From assembly GCA_016744135.1 (NCBI GenBank), contig JADGEX010000001.1, positions 1,561,029 to 1,625,028 on the forward strand: a DNA stretch of 64,000 bases. The letters run 5' to 3'. How positions within the stretch are numbered: position 1 is the first letter of the stretch; every line of letters starts with the position of its first letter. Below, piece after piece: positions 40,358 through 50,778 of the stretch. Under the pieces are notes generated by a model that was not told the DNA's origin, ran no database searches, and saw only the letters and a program-made list of their open reading frames with translations. The position numbers and the translations under genes were made by a program. The stretch is from Pseudodesulfovibrio sp. (GTDB lineage Bacteria; Desulfobacterota; Desulfovibrionia; Desulfovibrionales; Desulfovibrionaceae).

Positions 40358-40490
40358 TGATTGATTCCTCGTGATGGCAAGTATGAGCGCACTGTAAAAA
40401 ACATCGACGAAAAAAGAAAGACCGCTGTTCTGACACACGAGGGAATCGGAACAGCGGCTGTATTACAAAACTTTTCCCGTCTACGGGACA

Positions 40491-41222
40491 TCATGCCAAA
40501 GCAAGCCCCCCGGAAAAAGGACGTTCCAGTTCGCTGATACTGACGTCACGCTCGGCGGCCAGTCGATCAAGCAGCCCCATCTGTCGTCTGGAGAGAGCGC
40601 TGCAATCAAGACTTCGACCAGCGTCATAAACCCCAACCACTTCTTCAATGACGGTGACACTGTGCGCACGACGGTGCCAATGAAGGATATTGAGATAGTC
40701 GGCCTCGTACTTGCCACGATATTTCCAACCACCGCATCTATCCACCACCAATCGACGTGACAGGCACAGGCACAGCGGATCGATATTGCCAGGACGAATC
40801 ATGGAGCCGGAGTCGAACACCGGCAGAAACGGCTGGTCAAAGGCGAGCTGTGTGTCGATACGGCCAACGACCATCTCGGCATCGAAATGTTTAATATATT
40901 GCCTGAGGGCATATGGCTTGATGACATTGTCGTCATCCAGAAAAAGTATTTTTTCCCCGGAAGCCACCTTGAGCAGCATATCGCGGATGCCGTTCCCCCA
41001 GTCATTGTCCCTGGGCAGATTAAAAGCTCTGACCACATAGTCCGCCGTGGGGGTTTTCCCCTTGACGCCGTCAAAGCCTATAAGAATTTCGATCTGCCCT
41101 TTCTCCAATCCAGCGAACCGGGCCGCCTCATCCACGGATGAAACCGCTTTTTGCAAAGCCTTGGGCCTGTTGCCGGTGGAGGGAATAATCACCGAAAAAA
41201 GTATATCGCCGTCCCTGGCCAT
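40491..41222 (-). CDS. Family 2-like glycosyltransferase
   Basis: A 243-residue GT-A-fold protein. It opens with ILFSVIIPSTGNRPKALQKAVSS, and the metal-binding DxD is in ILFLDDDNVIKP near residue 97. The C-terminal part (GGWKYRGKYEADYLNILHWHRRAHSV) fits acceptor binding. The substrate is unknown. The ATG at 41222 is preceded by GGAG. Confidence 0.8.
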   Translation of the reverse strand: MARDGDILFSVIIPSTGNRPKALQKAVSSVDEAARFAGLEKGQIEILIGFDGVKGKTPTADYVVRAFNLPRDNDWGNGIRDMLLKVASGEKILFLDDDNVIKPYALRQYIKHFDAEMVVGRIDTQLAFDQPFLPVFDSGSMIRPGNIDPLCLCLSRRLVVDRCGGWKYRGKYEADYLNILHWHRRAHSVTVIEEVVGVYDAGRSLDCSALSRRQMGLLDRLAAERDVSISELERPFSGGLALA

Positions 41223-41415
41223 ATCCAATCTCCCTCCCCGCGTCCTTGCGGGTTTGAAGGGTCTCCCAACCCCTACATTGTCTCCCGAAACACCGAATAT
41301 AATCCGGCGATTCATAAAACTTATCGGCGAAGTTTAAACAATCTTTAGGGGGGTGTAATATTTTCGTTTCGAACAGTGAGCTGAAGGACGAAGAGGGGAG
41401 GAAGCTGCGCGCGAC

Positions 41416-41644
41416 GATCAGCTTCTTGCCGCCGATCACCGAGCTGCCAAACTAGAAAAGGACTTTTTTTCGGCCCTTTTTTTGCCCCAACAAAAAAAAG
41501 CCCCCCGCCGGGAGGGCATGGAAAACGTTGGGTGCTCCGGCACCCAACAATGACTCTCGCCAAAGGCGCATCTTTCAATAAAAAAGGCCGCATGGAAGCG
41601 GCTCTTCCTCACTTCTTCTTTCCCTTCGGGGTTTAAACCCCGAC
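41416..41644 (-). repeat. Right copy of the ~230-bp inverted repeat
   Basis: Reverse-oriented counterpart of 32688-32920. It includes the palindrome TTGGGTGC-TCCG-GCACCCAA (41528-41547) and ends in CCCCGAC at 41638-41644. A short open frame across it resembles one in the left copy only because the DNA is repeated. Confidence 0.85.
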
Positions 41645-41753
41645 TTCTTCAGGCCCACCGCCCAGTTGCCCCTTCCCAATCATATCAAAGTGGACCTTTA
41701 CGCAATTTCCCATTACTATTCCTCAATTCAAAAGCCCGACATGGAGACCAAAC

Positions 41754-42251
41754 ATGAACTCTCTTCGATATAGCGCTCTTTTTCTCATCCTGATTCTCAC
41801 CGGATGCGGCGGCTACACCTTCGGCGAAGGCAACTCTTCCGTACTCCCTCCAGAATACCACACCATTGCCGTCCGAGAAGTCACCAATCCGACAACACTC
41901 TCATGGCTGGAACCACGCATTCGCAAACTCCTCCGAGATGAACTAAACAACCGTGGCACCTTCACATGGGTCGACAACCAAGACCGAGCAGATTCCGTTA
42001 TTTCCATCAAAATAACCAAATACTATCGCCCAACCGCAGTTTCCGGCGGCAGTGATGAAACTCTCCGTTCCGTTGCCAAATTCACCTTCAACGCAGTCAT
42101 CCGATCCACAACTGACGACTCTGTACTCTGGCAATCAGGTGATATGTATCAGGACTGGCCCTTTTTCACCGGCGACGAAGCCGAGGCTGATGCCGAAGTA
42201 ACCCGACTCGGTATCAGACGACTGGCTGACCGCATGACCCAGAACTACTAG
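41754..42251 (+). CDS. lptE: LPS-assembly lipoprotein LptE-like
   Basis: A 165-residue outer-membrane lipoprotein with lipobox LTGC (Cys18) followed by GGYTFGEG, the usual LptE opening. YHTIAVREVTNPTT and the later Arg/Ala-rich end fit the family, which plugs LptD for lipopolysaccharide insertion. It precedes holA, as in E. coli where the order is leuS-lptE-holA. Confidence 0.85.
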   Translation: MNSLRYSALFLILILTGCGGYTFGEGNSSVLPPEYHTIAVREVTNPTTLSWLEPRIRKLLRDELNNRGTFTWVDNQDRADSVISIKITKYYRPTAVSGGSDETLRSVAKFTFNAVIRSTTDDSVLWQSGDMYQDWPFFTGDEAEADAEVTRLGIRRLADRMTQNY

Positions 42252-42258
42252 GCACGCC

Positions 42259-43254
42259 ATGAACCGCCCAAAATATCTTTTTCTGATCTGCCCGGACCCG
42301 CAACTCATCAAGACCCAAATTGATGAACGACTCAAAGCGTCTAGCCAAAATGACTGGGAAACCAAAACATTCTGGGGTGATGACGAAGAACCTCTGCCAA
42401 ACACGTTTTGGACCGACTTGACCATCAAATCACTTTTCCCTCAGCCCAAGGCGTTGGTTGTCCGCCGCGCCCACACCCTCAAGGCTGACCACTGGGACAA
42501 ACTCGACGCCGGGGTCAAAGGCCTTGGCAGCGACATTTTCCCCATCTTCTGTCTAGAAGGTCAATGGAAAGGAAAAACCCCACCGGTTCCCGTCGCACTG
42601 TCCCGTCGCGGCCTTTTCAAAAAGGCAAAAAAAGAAAATTGGATATGGGAATCGAAAGGCCTCGATCAACGCTCCCTGACCGATTTCGTCAAAGCATGGG
42701 CAGCGCGAGAAGGATTGACCTTCGAACCCGGCGCTGGACAAGCCTTGGCTTTTGCCCTGCCCATGGACGCTGTAGCCGCACGTCTGGAGCTTGACAAAAT
42801 CGAATTGGCCACAGGCGATGAACGTACAGTTCGTCGAGAACACGTCGACCTCGTGGCGCAAACCGGTGAAATGCCCTTTTTCGATCTCATGGATGCTTTG
42901 GGTCAACCCGGAGCTGAAGTTTCAGTATGGAAACGGGTCCTCGACGACCATGCCAAATCGGCCAAAGATCAGATGCTGTTCAATCTCATCGGATTTCTGG
43001 CAAGTCAGGCCCGTATGTACTGGATGCTTGCCAATGGGGAGAACCCCAAGGGCAACCCTTATATGCTGAAAAAGAAAGCCCCAATCGCCCAACGACTGGG
43101 CAGAGCCGGTGTCGCCCGCATGATCGACCTGGCCCTTGAGGCTGAACTGTCGCTCAAAACCGGTGAACGCAGATATGAAGAGGCGCTGGATATCCTCATG
43201 GCCGGATTAATCGACCTGTTTCAACCCAAACGCCAAACCCGCCGTGCCCGATGA
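42259..43254 (+). CDS. holA: DNA polymerase III delta subunit
   Basis: A 331-residue clamp-loader subunit that opens the sliding clamp. The N-terminal PKYLFLICPDPQLIKTQIDERLK and the C-terminal helical collar (RLGRAGVARMIDLALEAELSLKTG) fit the divergent HolA family. It starts seven bases after lptE and overlaps radC by four bases. Confidence 0.85.
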   Translation: MNRPKYLFLICPDPQLIKTQIDERLKASSQNDWETKTFWGDDEEPLPNTFWTDLTIKSLFPQPKALVVRRAHTLKADHWDKLDAGVKGLGSDIFPIFCLEGQWKGKTPPVPVALSRRGLFKKAKKENWIWESKGLDQRSLTDFVKAWAAREGLTFEPGAGQALAFALPMDAVAARLELDKIELATGDERTVRREHVDLVAQTGEMPFFDLMDALGQPGAEVSVWKRVLDDHAKSAKDQMLFNLIGFLASQARMYWMLANGENPKGNPYMLKKKAPIAQRLGRAGVARMIDLALEAELSLKTGERRYEEALDILMAGLIDLFQPKRQTRRAR

Positions 43255-43934
43255 CCAAACCTGACACACCGCATTATCTTGGCCACCGCCAACGCCTCAA
43301 AGCCAAACTCGTGGACAACAGCCGCAGTCTGGCGGACTACGAAATCATGGAGCTTGTGCTAGCACAGGTCCTGCCTCGTCGGGACACCAAACCACTGGCA
43401 AAAGAACTGATCGACAGATTCGGCTCGCTCAAAAGTGCAATCACAGCCCGCCCCGATCAGTTAGACACGGTCAAAGGTGTTGGCCCGGCGGTCACGGCCC
43501 ACTGGATATTATTGCAGGAACTCTACGCCAGACTGGGAGAAGCGCAGGCCCGAAGCGGCATACCGCTTTCCGACCCCAGAGATGTCGCCGAAGCCGCAAT
43601 GGCAAGGCTCGGAGGCAAAGGCGTCGAAGAATTCTGGACTGCATTTCTCGACTCGAAGAACAGAGTCATCGCATGGGAAAAAGTTGGCAATGGCACAGTC
43701 AATGCCGCGCCAGTATTCCCCCGTGAGATCATTGCCATGGCCCTTCGATTGGAAGCCGTCAGCATCATACTCGCGCACAACCATCCCGGCGGCGACCCCA
43801 CTCCTTCCAAAGAAGACATACTGCTGACCGGTATGATTAAGGAAGCAGCACAGAATCTGGATATAGCCGTACACGATCATATCGTGGTCACAGACACGGA
43901 CTATTACAGTTTTTATGAGGGAGGATATCTCTAG
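43251..43934 (+). CDS. radC: RadC-family JAB domain protein
   Basis: A 227-residue protein with an N-terminal helix-hairpin-helix-like region and a C-terminal JAMM/MPN metal site HNHPGGDPTPSKED. Role unresolved; the old DNA-repair assignment is doubtful. The start overlaps holA (ATGA) and it abuts acyP. Confidence 0.93.
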   Translation: MTKPDTPHYLGHRQRLKAKLVDNSRSLADYEIMELVLAQVLPRRDTKPLAKELIDRFGSLKSAITARPDQLDTVKGVGPAVTAHWILLQELYARLGEAQARSGIPLSDPRDVAEAAMARLGGKGVEEFWTAFLDSKNRVIAWEKVGNGTVNAAPVFPREIIAMALRLEAVSIILAHNHPGGDPTPSKEDILLTGMIKEAAQNLDIAVHDHIVVTDTDYYSFYEGGYL

Positions 43935-44207
43935 ATGCATCAATTCCACGCCACCATCCACGGAAAAGTACAAGGTGTTTGGTTCAGGGCATGGACCCGT
44001 GACACTGCTCGCGAATTGGGCGTGACAGGTTGGGTACGCAACCTGCCAGATGGAAATGTGGAAACACTGGCTCAAGGCAACCGGGAATTACTCAGTAAAT
44101 TTGAACGCGACCTCTGGGAAGGACCACCCCTGGCGCGAGTTACAAAGATAAACACAACCCACTCTGAAACCGACGAAATCATCCCTTCCTTCTCTATCCG
44201 CCGCTAA
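43935..44207 (+). CDS. acyP: Acylphosphatase
   Basis: A 90-residue enzyme that hydrolyses acyl-phosphates. The phosphate cradle KVQGVWFRAWT with its Arg and the Asn of GWVRNLPDGNVE are present. It starts on the base following the radC stop. Confidence 0.93.
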   Translation: MHQFHATIHGKVQGVWFRAWTRDTARELGVTGWVRNLPDGNVETLAQGNRELLSKFERDLWEGPPLARVTKINTTHSETDEIIPSFSIRR

Positions 44208-44305
44208 AAACAGTTTTTTTACAATAATAATATACTTGCAAACAGGAATTAACGACTTATTAGGTGTAACACACTCAGTTTGCACTCAAATGAGAGGTTA
44301 TTCCC

Positions 44306-46843
44306 TTGAGCAAGAAAAACAAGAAATCCCCCATCCAACCGACGCGGATAAAACGCAAGAAGTCGGATGTCATCAAAGATAAGGCCCCGACCCGCAAACC
44401 TGCCACCCCAAAATCCGAGGCCCCCAAGCCCGGCGAAGAATTGCCCGACATCATCGAGGCACTGACCAATCAGGGCGGAAACGCCGGACTGTTTGGTGAC
44501 GGCACTGGCATGACCGGGCCCAACCCCTCGGACATTCCCCAGACACTTCCTGTCCTGGCCGTCCGCGACATTGTAGTTTTCAACTACATGATTCTACCAC
44601 TATTTGTCGGCCGCGAAAAATCGGTTCAAGCGGTTGACGCCGCACTTTCTGGAGATCGCTATATCCTCATCCTGACGCAAAAGGACGAGGCCGTAGAAGA
44701 TCCGACAGAAGACGAACTATATATGACCGGTACTGTGGGCATGATCATGCGCATGCTGAAAATGCCCGACGGACGACTGAAGGTTCTGGTCCAAGGTCTG
44801 GCACGCGCCAAGGTCCAACGGTTCACAACCAACGAGCCTTATCATATCGCCGAACTGGAACCACTCATGGAACCTGAGACCGGCACCCTTACCGCGGAAC
44901 AGGAAGCACTTGTCCGTTCTTCACGCGAGCAATCTGAAAAAATTCTCACCCTGCGCGGCATCTCTGCACAGGACATCATGTCAGTCCTGAACAATGTGTC
45001 CGAACCGGGCAGACTGGCCGATCTGATTGCCTCCAATTTGCGCATGAAAGTGGATGCCGCACAGAAAATTCTCGAATGCCATGATCCCATGGAACGCCTT
45101 GAGCTGGTGAATAAACAGTTGCTCAAGGAAGTAGAAGTGGCGAGCATGCAGAACAAGATCCAAACCATGGCCAAAGAGGGCATGGATAAAGCGCAGCGTG
45201 ATTTTTATCTCCGCGAACAACTCAAAGCGATCAAACGCGAATTGGGTGATGAGGGAGACGAATCTGAAGAAATGGACGGGCTGCGCAAAAGCATTGGCGC
45301 CTCCGGCATGCCGAAAGACGTCATGAAAGAAGCGTTCAAGCAGCTCCGCCGTCTGGAAGCCATGCACGCCGAATCTTCTGAAGCGACCGTCATCCGCACC
45401 TATCTTGACTGGATGACGGAACTGCCGTGGAAAAAGACTTCACGCGACCGTCTGGATATCAAAAAAGCCGAAACAATCCTGAACGACGATCACTACGATC
45501 TCGAAAAGGTGAAAGAACGCATTCTTGAATACCTGAGCGTTCGCAAACTCAATCCCAAGATGAAAGGCCCGATATTGTGTTTCGTGGGTCCTCCCGGTGT
45601 GGGTAAAACCTCGCTTGGTCGCTCCATCGCACGAAGCTTGGGCCGCAAATTCCACCGTATGTCCCTTGGCGGCATGCGCGACGAAGCGGAAATTCGTGGT
45701 CATCGCCGGACCTACATCGGGGCCATGCCCGGACGTATCATCCAGGCCATCAAACAATGCGGCACCCGAAATCCGGTGATCATGCTGGATGAGATCGATA
45801 AGCTCGGCTCGGATTTCCGAGGCGACCCGTCATCTGCCCTGCTGGAAGTGCTTGACCCGGAACAGAACTTCACATTCACAGACCACTATCTGAACGTGGC
45901 CTTTGATCTGTCCAAGGTCATGTTCATCTGCACGGCCAACATGCTCGATTCCATTCCCGGTCCGCTTCTGGACCGCATGGAAGTCATCCGCATTCCCGGT
46001 TACACTGAACAGGAAAAGACCGTCATCACCCGCCGGTACATCCTTCCTCGCCAGATTGGTGAAAACGGTCTCAAGGAAAAGGAATTGACGATCAGCGACA
46101 AGTTGATCAGCAAGGTGGTACGCGAATACACCCGTGAAGCCGGACTGCGTAACGTGGAACGCGAAATCGGCACCTTGTGCCGCAAGATGGCCCGCAAAAA
46201 AGCCGAAGGCGAAAAAGGACCATTCAAGGTCACGGCCAAGAATCTGTATACATTGCTCGGACCACCGCGTTTTCTGGACGACGAAAAGGAAACCACCCTG
46301 CCTCCGGGCGTTGCGGTCGGTTTGGCTTGGACTCCCTATGGCGGCGAAATCCTGCACATTGAAGTGACGACCATGCCCGGTAAAGGCAAACTCACCTTAA
46401 CAGGCAAACTCGGTGACGTGATGAAGGAATCGGCTCAGGCCGCTCTGTCCATCGCCCGCACCATGGCCGATACCTACGGCATTGATCCAGGCTTCTCGGA
46501 CAAACTTGATATTCACGTCCACGTCCCGGCAGGAGCAACGCCCAAAGACGGCCCTTCTGCTGGTGTTACACTGGTGACCGCGCTCATCTCCGCCCTGACC
46601 AATACTCCGGTCTGCCCGGACTTGGCCATGACTGGCGAAATCAGCCTGCGCGGACGAGTCCTGCCAGTCGGCGGCGTCAAAGAGAAAATCCTTGCAGCCG
46701 TATCTCGCGGTATGACAAAGGTGCTCATTCCAGCTCAAAACAAAAAGGATTTGAGTGAAATTCCAGACGAACTACGCAAACGAATTAAGATCATACCCAT
46801 CGAAAAAGTAGATCAAGTCTGGCCACAAGCAAAAAAATGCTAA
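44306..46843 (+). CDS. lon: ATP-dependent protease Lon
   Basis: An 845-residue cytoplasmic protease: N-terminal substrate domain ([12 protein letters not shown]), AAA+ module with Walker A GPPGVGKT, and the protease domain with catalytic Ser in DGPSAGVT and Lys in [10 protein letters not shown]. The start is a TTG with AGAGG upstream; no in-frame ATG precedes it. An extra Lys/Pro-rich head of about 60 residues precedes the Lon domain. Confidence 0.97.
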   Translation: MSKKNKKSPIQPTRIKRKKSDVIKDKAPTRKPATPKSEAPKPGEELPDIIEALTNQGGNAGLFGDGTGMTGPNPSDIPQTLPVLAVRDIVVFNYMILPLFVGREKSVQAVDAALSGDRYILILTQKDEAVEDPTEDELYMTGTVGMIMRMLKMPDGRLKVLVQGLARAKVQRFTTNEPYHIAELEPLMEPETGTLTAEQEALVRSSREQSEKILTLRGISAQDIMSVLNNVSEPGRLADLIASNLRMKVDAAQKILECHDPMERLELVNKQLLKEVEVASMQNKIQTMAKEGMDKAQRDFYLREQLKAIKRELGDEGDESEEMDGLRKSIGASGMPKDVMKEAFKQLRRLEAMHAESSEATVIRTYLDWMTELPWKKTSRDRLDIKKAETILNDDHYDLEKVKERILEYLSVRKLNPKMKGPILCFVGPPGVGKTSLGRSIARSLGRKFHRMSLGGMRDEAEIRGHRRTYIGAMPGRIIQAIKQCGTRNPVIMLDEIDKLGSDFRGDPSSALLEVLDPEQNFTFTDHYLNVAFDLSKVMFICTANMLDSIPGPLLDRMEVIRIPGYTEQEKTVITRRYILPRQIGENGLKEKELTISDKLISKVVREYTREAGLRNVEREIGTLCRKMARKKAEGEKGPFKVTAKNLYTLLGPPRFLDDEKETTLPPGVAVGLAWTPYGGEILHIEVTTMPGKGKLTLTGKLGDVMKESAQAALSIARTMADTYGIDPGFSDKLDIHVHVPAGATPKDGPSAGVTLVTALISALTNTPVCPDLAMTGEISLRGRVLPVGGVKEKILAAVSRGMTKVLIPAQNKKDLSEIPDELRKRIKIIPIEKVDQVWPQAKKC

Positions 46844-46865
46844 ACAAATCCTCTCAAGATTAATT

Positions 46866-46899
46866 AAAAGCCCCGGCGCACATGCACCGGGGCTTTTTT
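46866..46899 (+). terminator. Terminator after lon
   Basis: GCCCCGG and CCGGGGC arms around a loop of about ten bases, with A-run and T-run flanks. Confidence 0.9.
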
Positions 46900-46931
46900 C
46901 CATCAAAAACGGTTCCCTATCCTAATTCCTT

Positions 46932-47870
46932 TTACATCCCGACAATATCCCTTCCGGGAAGCCACAGGTCTTCCTTCGCTTTATCTTCTTTACGCACACT
47001 CAACTCTCGAGCTTTTTCCTGCGCGGTCTCATCATGAATGAAAGCCGCCTCACCCAACACTTCTGCCCGTCGGGCCACACCATCCGGCACCGGAGGCTTA
47101 CCATATCGCATCCTGAGCCGAGCACTGTCGGCCAACGCCATAACCAATACCACCAGATCACGGGCCACTGGCAGCACCGGATTCAAATCAAAGCATGACA
47201 CCAGCGCGTTCATGCAGTCCCACCACTGGCCCTGTTCATAATAGGCCCGAGCCAGATTGTAATAGAGATGGTCATCGACCTGCGTAAAAACCAAACCACG
47301 CCTATAACAAAGGACTGCGCCTTCGTAATGCCGGACCTTGCGAAGGCGAATACCGAAATCATTGAACAGAAACTGATCCCTGCCAGCATACTCAGTTGTC
47401 AACCTGAGCAATTCACGGACAAAGACACGCGCCCGTGAAAGTTTGCGGGCCTTGATATACTTGAGGGCAATGCCAAATAGACCGCGCACATTGGCTTGAT
47501 CTATGCGCAAAATGGACCGGCGATCACCGATCATCTGAAAGTCATGTTCTTTGGCCGCAGTCAACAACCGCTCCTCGAAAACCGCGACCTCTGGCGAATA
47601 ATACGTCAGCAACTCACTGAGAGGGATGATTGCTTCGGTTCCGAAAGGCAAAAAATCGCCGTCCACACCACGCACACCAAAAGAGACTTCGTCCATCTGG
47701 CGAACAAGCCAATAATGCTTTTGTCCCTGACCGCGCAACGTTGTCGCCCGGCTGAGCAAATGTGTTCTCTGAGTAGAGAAAATACAACAAACATAATCGA
47801 AACCGTCATGTCGCTGCTTGGTATATAACTGTCCCCTGCCATCTAGGGAGACATACGAATCCTGCCTCAT
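46932..47870 (-). CDS. TPR-containing protein, paralogue A
   Basis: A 312-residue soluble protein with tetratricopeptide-like helices in the C-terminal half (RDQFLFNDFGIRLRKVRHYEGAVLCYRRGL; LYYNLARAYYEQGQWWDCMNAL). The N-terminal 100 residues are not recognised (TQRTHLLSRAT...KHYWLVRQMD). The gene at 48177 encodes a clear paralogue with the same layout and a shared RYGKPxVP motif, so this is a local duplication. Function unknown. Confidence 0.75.
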   Translation of the reverse strand: MRQDSYVSLDGRGQLYTKQRHDGFDYVCCIFSTQRTHLLSRATTLRGQGQKHYWLVRQMDEVSFGVRGVDGDFLPFGTEAIIPLSELLTYYSPEVAVFEERLLTAAKEHDFQMIGDRRSILRIDQANVRGLFGIALKYIKARKLSRARVFVRELLRLTTEYAGRDQFLFNDFGIRLRKVRHYEGAVLCYRRGLVFTQVDDHLYYNLARAYYEQGQWWDCMNALVSCFDLNPVLPVARDLVVLVMALADSARLRMRYGKPPVPDGVARRAEVLGEAAFIHDETAQEKARELSVRKEDKAKEDLWLPGRDIVGM

Positions 47871-48176
47871 GGGAATCCCTTACAAGGCTGCGACGTGCCC
47901 GACCTATCACCCCACCGAGCATCTTCCCCTGATGCAAGGCGAGTCTTCATGATGTGGCCGAACACGGTGCTACCAGCCTTGTGCATTGAGCATTGGGCTC
48001 CCGCGACACCAACCGCGTTCATTAATTAGAGAGAGATAGTTCCGGCAATTGCCAAAAAACACTCCATCCCTCAACCTTCTTTCTTATCGGAGGAGAATAA
48101 AACCGGCTTTAGGGGTCTGAAATAAGAAATCGAACGAGTTTCAATAACGCACTTGAAACACAGAAATTCTCATCAA
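47871..48176. other. Gap between the two TPR paralogues
   Basis: About 306 bp with no supported gene. A GGAGGAGAATAAAA stretch near 48089-48102 looks like an isolated ribosome site without a following frame. I see no tRNA, terminator or repeat. Confidence 0.5.
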
Positions 48177-49133
48177 CTATTTGTCACTGCCATGCTTTTT
48201 CAATTCCACGACGCCGACAGCACCTGACCGAGCTCTTCCGGGTTCAATACCCATGACTACCGGTTCTTCATCAAGCTTCAACTTACCGGAATCGACGGTC
48301 AATATCTGCCGCGCCCGCGATGCAATATGCGGCGGTACAATAGGCTTGCCATACCGACCGAGCAGTGAATGATCCTGATCCAATCCCACAATCATCTCAA
48401 GAAGGCTGCGCGTCATCTCCAGCTCCGGGTTGAGCCTATGTGAGAGAATAAGGTATTCCAGACACCCGTCCCAATCATTGTTCTCGTAATGAACGCGAGC
48501 CAAATTGTAATAGAGATTTTCATCGTCACCAACAAATTCCAGAGCCCGACGAAAATAAACCATGGCATCCGGATACATGCCGCTTTTGCGCAGGGCTATA
48601 CCGAGGTCATTAAAAAGGAACTGATCCTTGCCGTCAAAATCAGCCTTGACCCGCACAAGTTGATCAAGCAATTCTCTGGCCCTGTCAGGTTCATGGCGAG
48701 AAAGATAAATCAAACTCAGCCCAAACAGAGACAAGAAACCACTGGCGTCAACACCTTTCACCTCGTCCGGGCTAACATTGGCCGCAACAGCCATGGCCGG
48801 AAGGACCAATTCCTCAAAATAGGACAACTCCGGCGTATAGTTGCTGACCAGATCCTGCATTGTGATGGACTCAGGGTCGCCGATTGGCACGTGAATATCA
48901 TTAATCATTCGACCAGAAAATTCTTCTCGGTCCACTTGTTCAACATACCAGAAATTCTGACTGGCATGTGTTCGTTGGCTGGCTCCCATGCCCATCTTCA
49001 CAGAGCGAGTGGTCGAGAATGCGCACCGAAGCATACCGCCGCGAGACATATACTTCCAACCGGAAGGAGGCTTGGGGGCACCTTCGTCATCAAGGGTACT
49101 GGCAAGATCAAGAGCAAAAAAGTCGTCGTTCAT
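48177..49133 (-). CDS. TPR-containing protein, paralogue B
   Basis: A 318-residue paralogue of the 46932 gene, sharing THASQNFWYVEQVDREEF-type N-terminal text, KDQFLFNDLGIALRKSGMYPDAMVYFRRAL and LYYNLARVHYENNDWDGCLEYL. The start MNDDFFALDL was taken at 49133, where the conserved part begins; an upstream ATG adds eight residues. The family appears Desulfovibrio-type; its function is unknown. Confidence 0.75.
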   Translation of the reverse strand: MNDDFFALDLASTLDDEGAPKPPSGWKYMSRGGMLRCAFSTTRSVKMGMGASQRTHASQNFWYVEQVDREEFSGRMINDIHVPIGDPESITMQDLVSNYTPELSYFEELVLPAMAVAANVSPDEVKGVDASGFLSLFGLSLIYLSRHEPDRARELLDQLVRVKADFDGKDQFLFNDLGIALRKSGMYPDAMVYFRRALEFVGDDENLYYNLARVHYENNDWDGCLEYLILSHRLNPELEMTRSLLEMIVGLDQDHSLLGRYGKPIVPPHIASRARQILTVDSGKLKLDEEPVVMGIEPGRARSGAVGVVELKKHGSDK

Positions 49134-49370
49134 GATACTCACTAAATACTCCGACAAAATTCATGGAACAACACCCCAAAGGGGACCTCTACTATTTTAT
49201 ATTCTCCCATTAGACGTGCTGGCTGTAAAGGATTGTTTTTAGCTCTCGAGACTAGACATAACAGCATCACGACTTACCATTCCCTCTGCACATTGCCAGT
49301 CAAGCCCTTTTCGGATATGGAATCCCTCTGTCGGGCGAACTCGGCAAAAAACACCATTTCGGAGCATGTC

Positions 49371-49628
49371 ATGCCCATATTTGAATACAAATGCAGTGAT
49401 TGCGGCCACGAATTCGAAGAACTCGTCTTTGATCGGGATGAATGTCCTCCCTGCCCCAAATGCCAATCAGAAAAAACCGGCAAACTCATGAGTGCGGTCC
49501 GCTCCAAGATCGCTGGCGGCGCTTCCGCCCCTGAATCCGGCGGCGGCGATACAGACGCTGGTTCCAGTTTTTCATCTTCGTCTCCCTGTTCAGGCTGCTC
49601 CGGCGGCGACTGCTCCAATTGCGGTTAA
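49371..49628 (+). CDS. FmdB-type zinc-ribbon protein with Cys-rich tail
   Basis: An 85-residue protein: [20 protein letters not shown] and CPPCPKCQ form the zinc ribbon. The Gly/Ser tail ends [13 protein letters not shown], adding four Cys absent from the 27223 paralogue. The ATG at 49371 has GGAG seven bases upstream. It lies 25 bp before hemC. Confidence 0.85.
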   Translation: MPIFEYKCSDCGHEFEELVFDRDECPPCPKCQSEKTGKLMSAVRSKIAGGASAPESGGGDTDAGSSFSSSSPCSGCSGGDCSNCG

Positions 49629-49653
49629 CTTTTTTCTCACCAGAAGGTTTCCA

Positions 49654-50583
49654 ATGAAAACATTGACTATCGCCACCAGAGGGAGCGAACTCGCTCTTTG
49701 GCAGGCCGACCACATCAAGGATCGACTTGAAGCCCAATACCCCGACTTGACTGTCGAACTGCTCAAAATCAAAACCAAGGGCGACAAGATTCTCGACGTA
49801 CCGCTGGCTAAAGTCGGCGGCAAAGGACTCTTTGTCAAAGAGATCGAAGAAGCCATGCTTGATGGCCGCGCCCAACTTGCAGTCCACTCAATGAAAGATG
49901 TTCCCACCAAGCTGCCTGAAGGCCTTGAAGTAGGTATCATCACCGAACGCGGAGCATCCACCGACACCCTGCTGTCTGTCAAATACGACGGTCTCAAAGG
50001 GCTGCCCGAAGGTGCCGTCGTCGGCACATCAAGCCTGCGCCGCCAATCTCAGCTTGCCGCTCTGCGTTCCGATCTCAAAATCGAATCCCTACGCGGTAAC
50101 CTCAATACTCGTATCCAAAAATTGCTGGATGGTAATTTCGACGCCATCGTCGTCGCCACAGCAGGTCTTGAACGACTGGGAATCTCCGCACCCAAAAGAG
50201 AAGAACTCGGACCGCCTGAATTTCTACCCGCCGTGGCACAGGGCGCACTCGGCATCGAGTATCGCACCGACAACACCGAGTTGATCGAAATGCTCCAATT
50301 CCTCGACCACGCTCCCACCAAGATGCAGGTCATGGCCGAACGCGGCTTCCTGACCGGTCTTGACGGCGGTTGTCAGGTTCCCATCGCAGCATGGTCCGTT
50401 TTGGATGGCGACTCTATCCATCTGACCGGCTTCGTGGCTGACGTGGACGGCTCCCGCCCCATCCGCATGGAGATCGAAGGCAAAGCCAAAGACGCATGGG
50501 ACATGGGCATGGAATTAGCCGATCAGGTCAGCAAAGCCGGTGGCAAAGAAATCCTCGATGAAGTTTATAATCGCGTATCCTAG
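49654..50583 (+). CDS. hemC: Porphobilinogen deaminase (hydroxymethylbilane synthase)
   Basis: A 309-residue enzyme that polymerises four porphobilinogens for haem, sirohaem and cobalamin. [14 protein letters not shown] opens it, VHSMKDVPT and GTSSLRRQ are present, and the dipyrromethane-carrying Cys is in [12 protein letters not shown]. The ATG at 49654 has AGAAGG upstream. Confidence 0.97.
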   Translation: MKTLTIATRGSELALWQADHIKDRLEAQYPDLTVELLKIKTKGDKILDVPLAKVGGKGLFVKEIEEAMLDGRAQLAVHSMKDVPTKLPEGLEVGIITERGASTDTLLSVKYDGLKGLPEGAVVGTSSLRRQSQLAALRSDLKIESLRGNLNTRIQKLLDGNFDAIVVATAGLERLGISAPKREELGPPEFLPAVAQGALGIEYRTDNTELIEMLQFLDHAPTKMQVMAERGFLTGLDGGCQVPIAAWSVLDGDSIHLTGFVADVDGSRPIRMEIEGKAKDAWDMGMELADQVSKAGGKEILDEVYNRVS

Positions 50584-50592
50584 CACTGAAAC

Positions 50593-50614
50593 GGCCGCTT
50601 TTAGCGGCCTTTTC
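50593..50614 (+). terminator. Terminator after hemC
   Basis: GGCCGCT/AGCGGCC with a three-base loop and a short T-run. Confidence 0.85.
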
Positions 50615-50704
50615 ATAAAAACATTTCACACTATAAGCCTATGAAAAAACTTACAGGAGTCCGTCTCCCGGGGGAACGTAAGCTCCGTGACCCGACAAAT
50701 CCCC

Positions 50705-50731
50705 TAAAGGTTTCCTTCGGAAAGCCGATAA
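50705..50731 (+). promoter_or_regulatory. Sigma-28 (FliA-type) promoter
   Basis: TAAAGGTT-N11-GCCGATAA matches the flagellar sigma-28 consensus at every core position. It lies 47 bp before the start codon of the 65-residue gene. Confidence 0.75.
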
Positions 50732-50778
50732 AGAAAGCATATAACATATTCAACACCCCTCTCAAGGAGGTACGAATC

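Noticed and set aside
50641-50778. Longer version of the sigma-28-controlled gene from the ATG at 50641
   Set aside because: That start lies upstream of the promoter, and the added residues look unlike protein; AAGGAGG marks the ATG at 50779.
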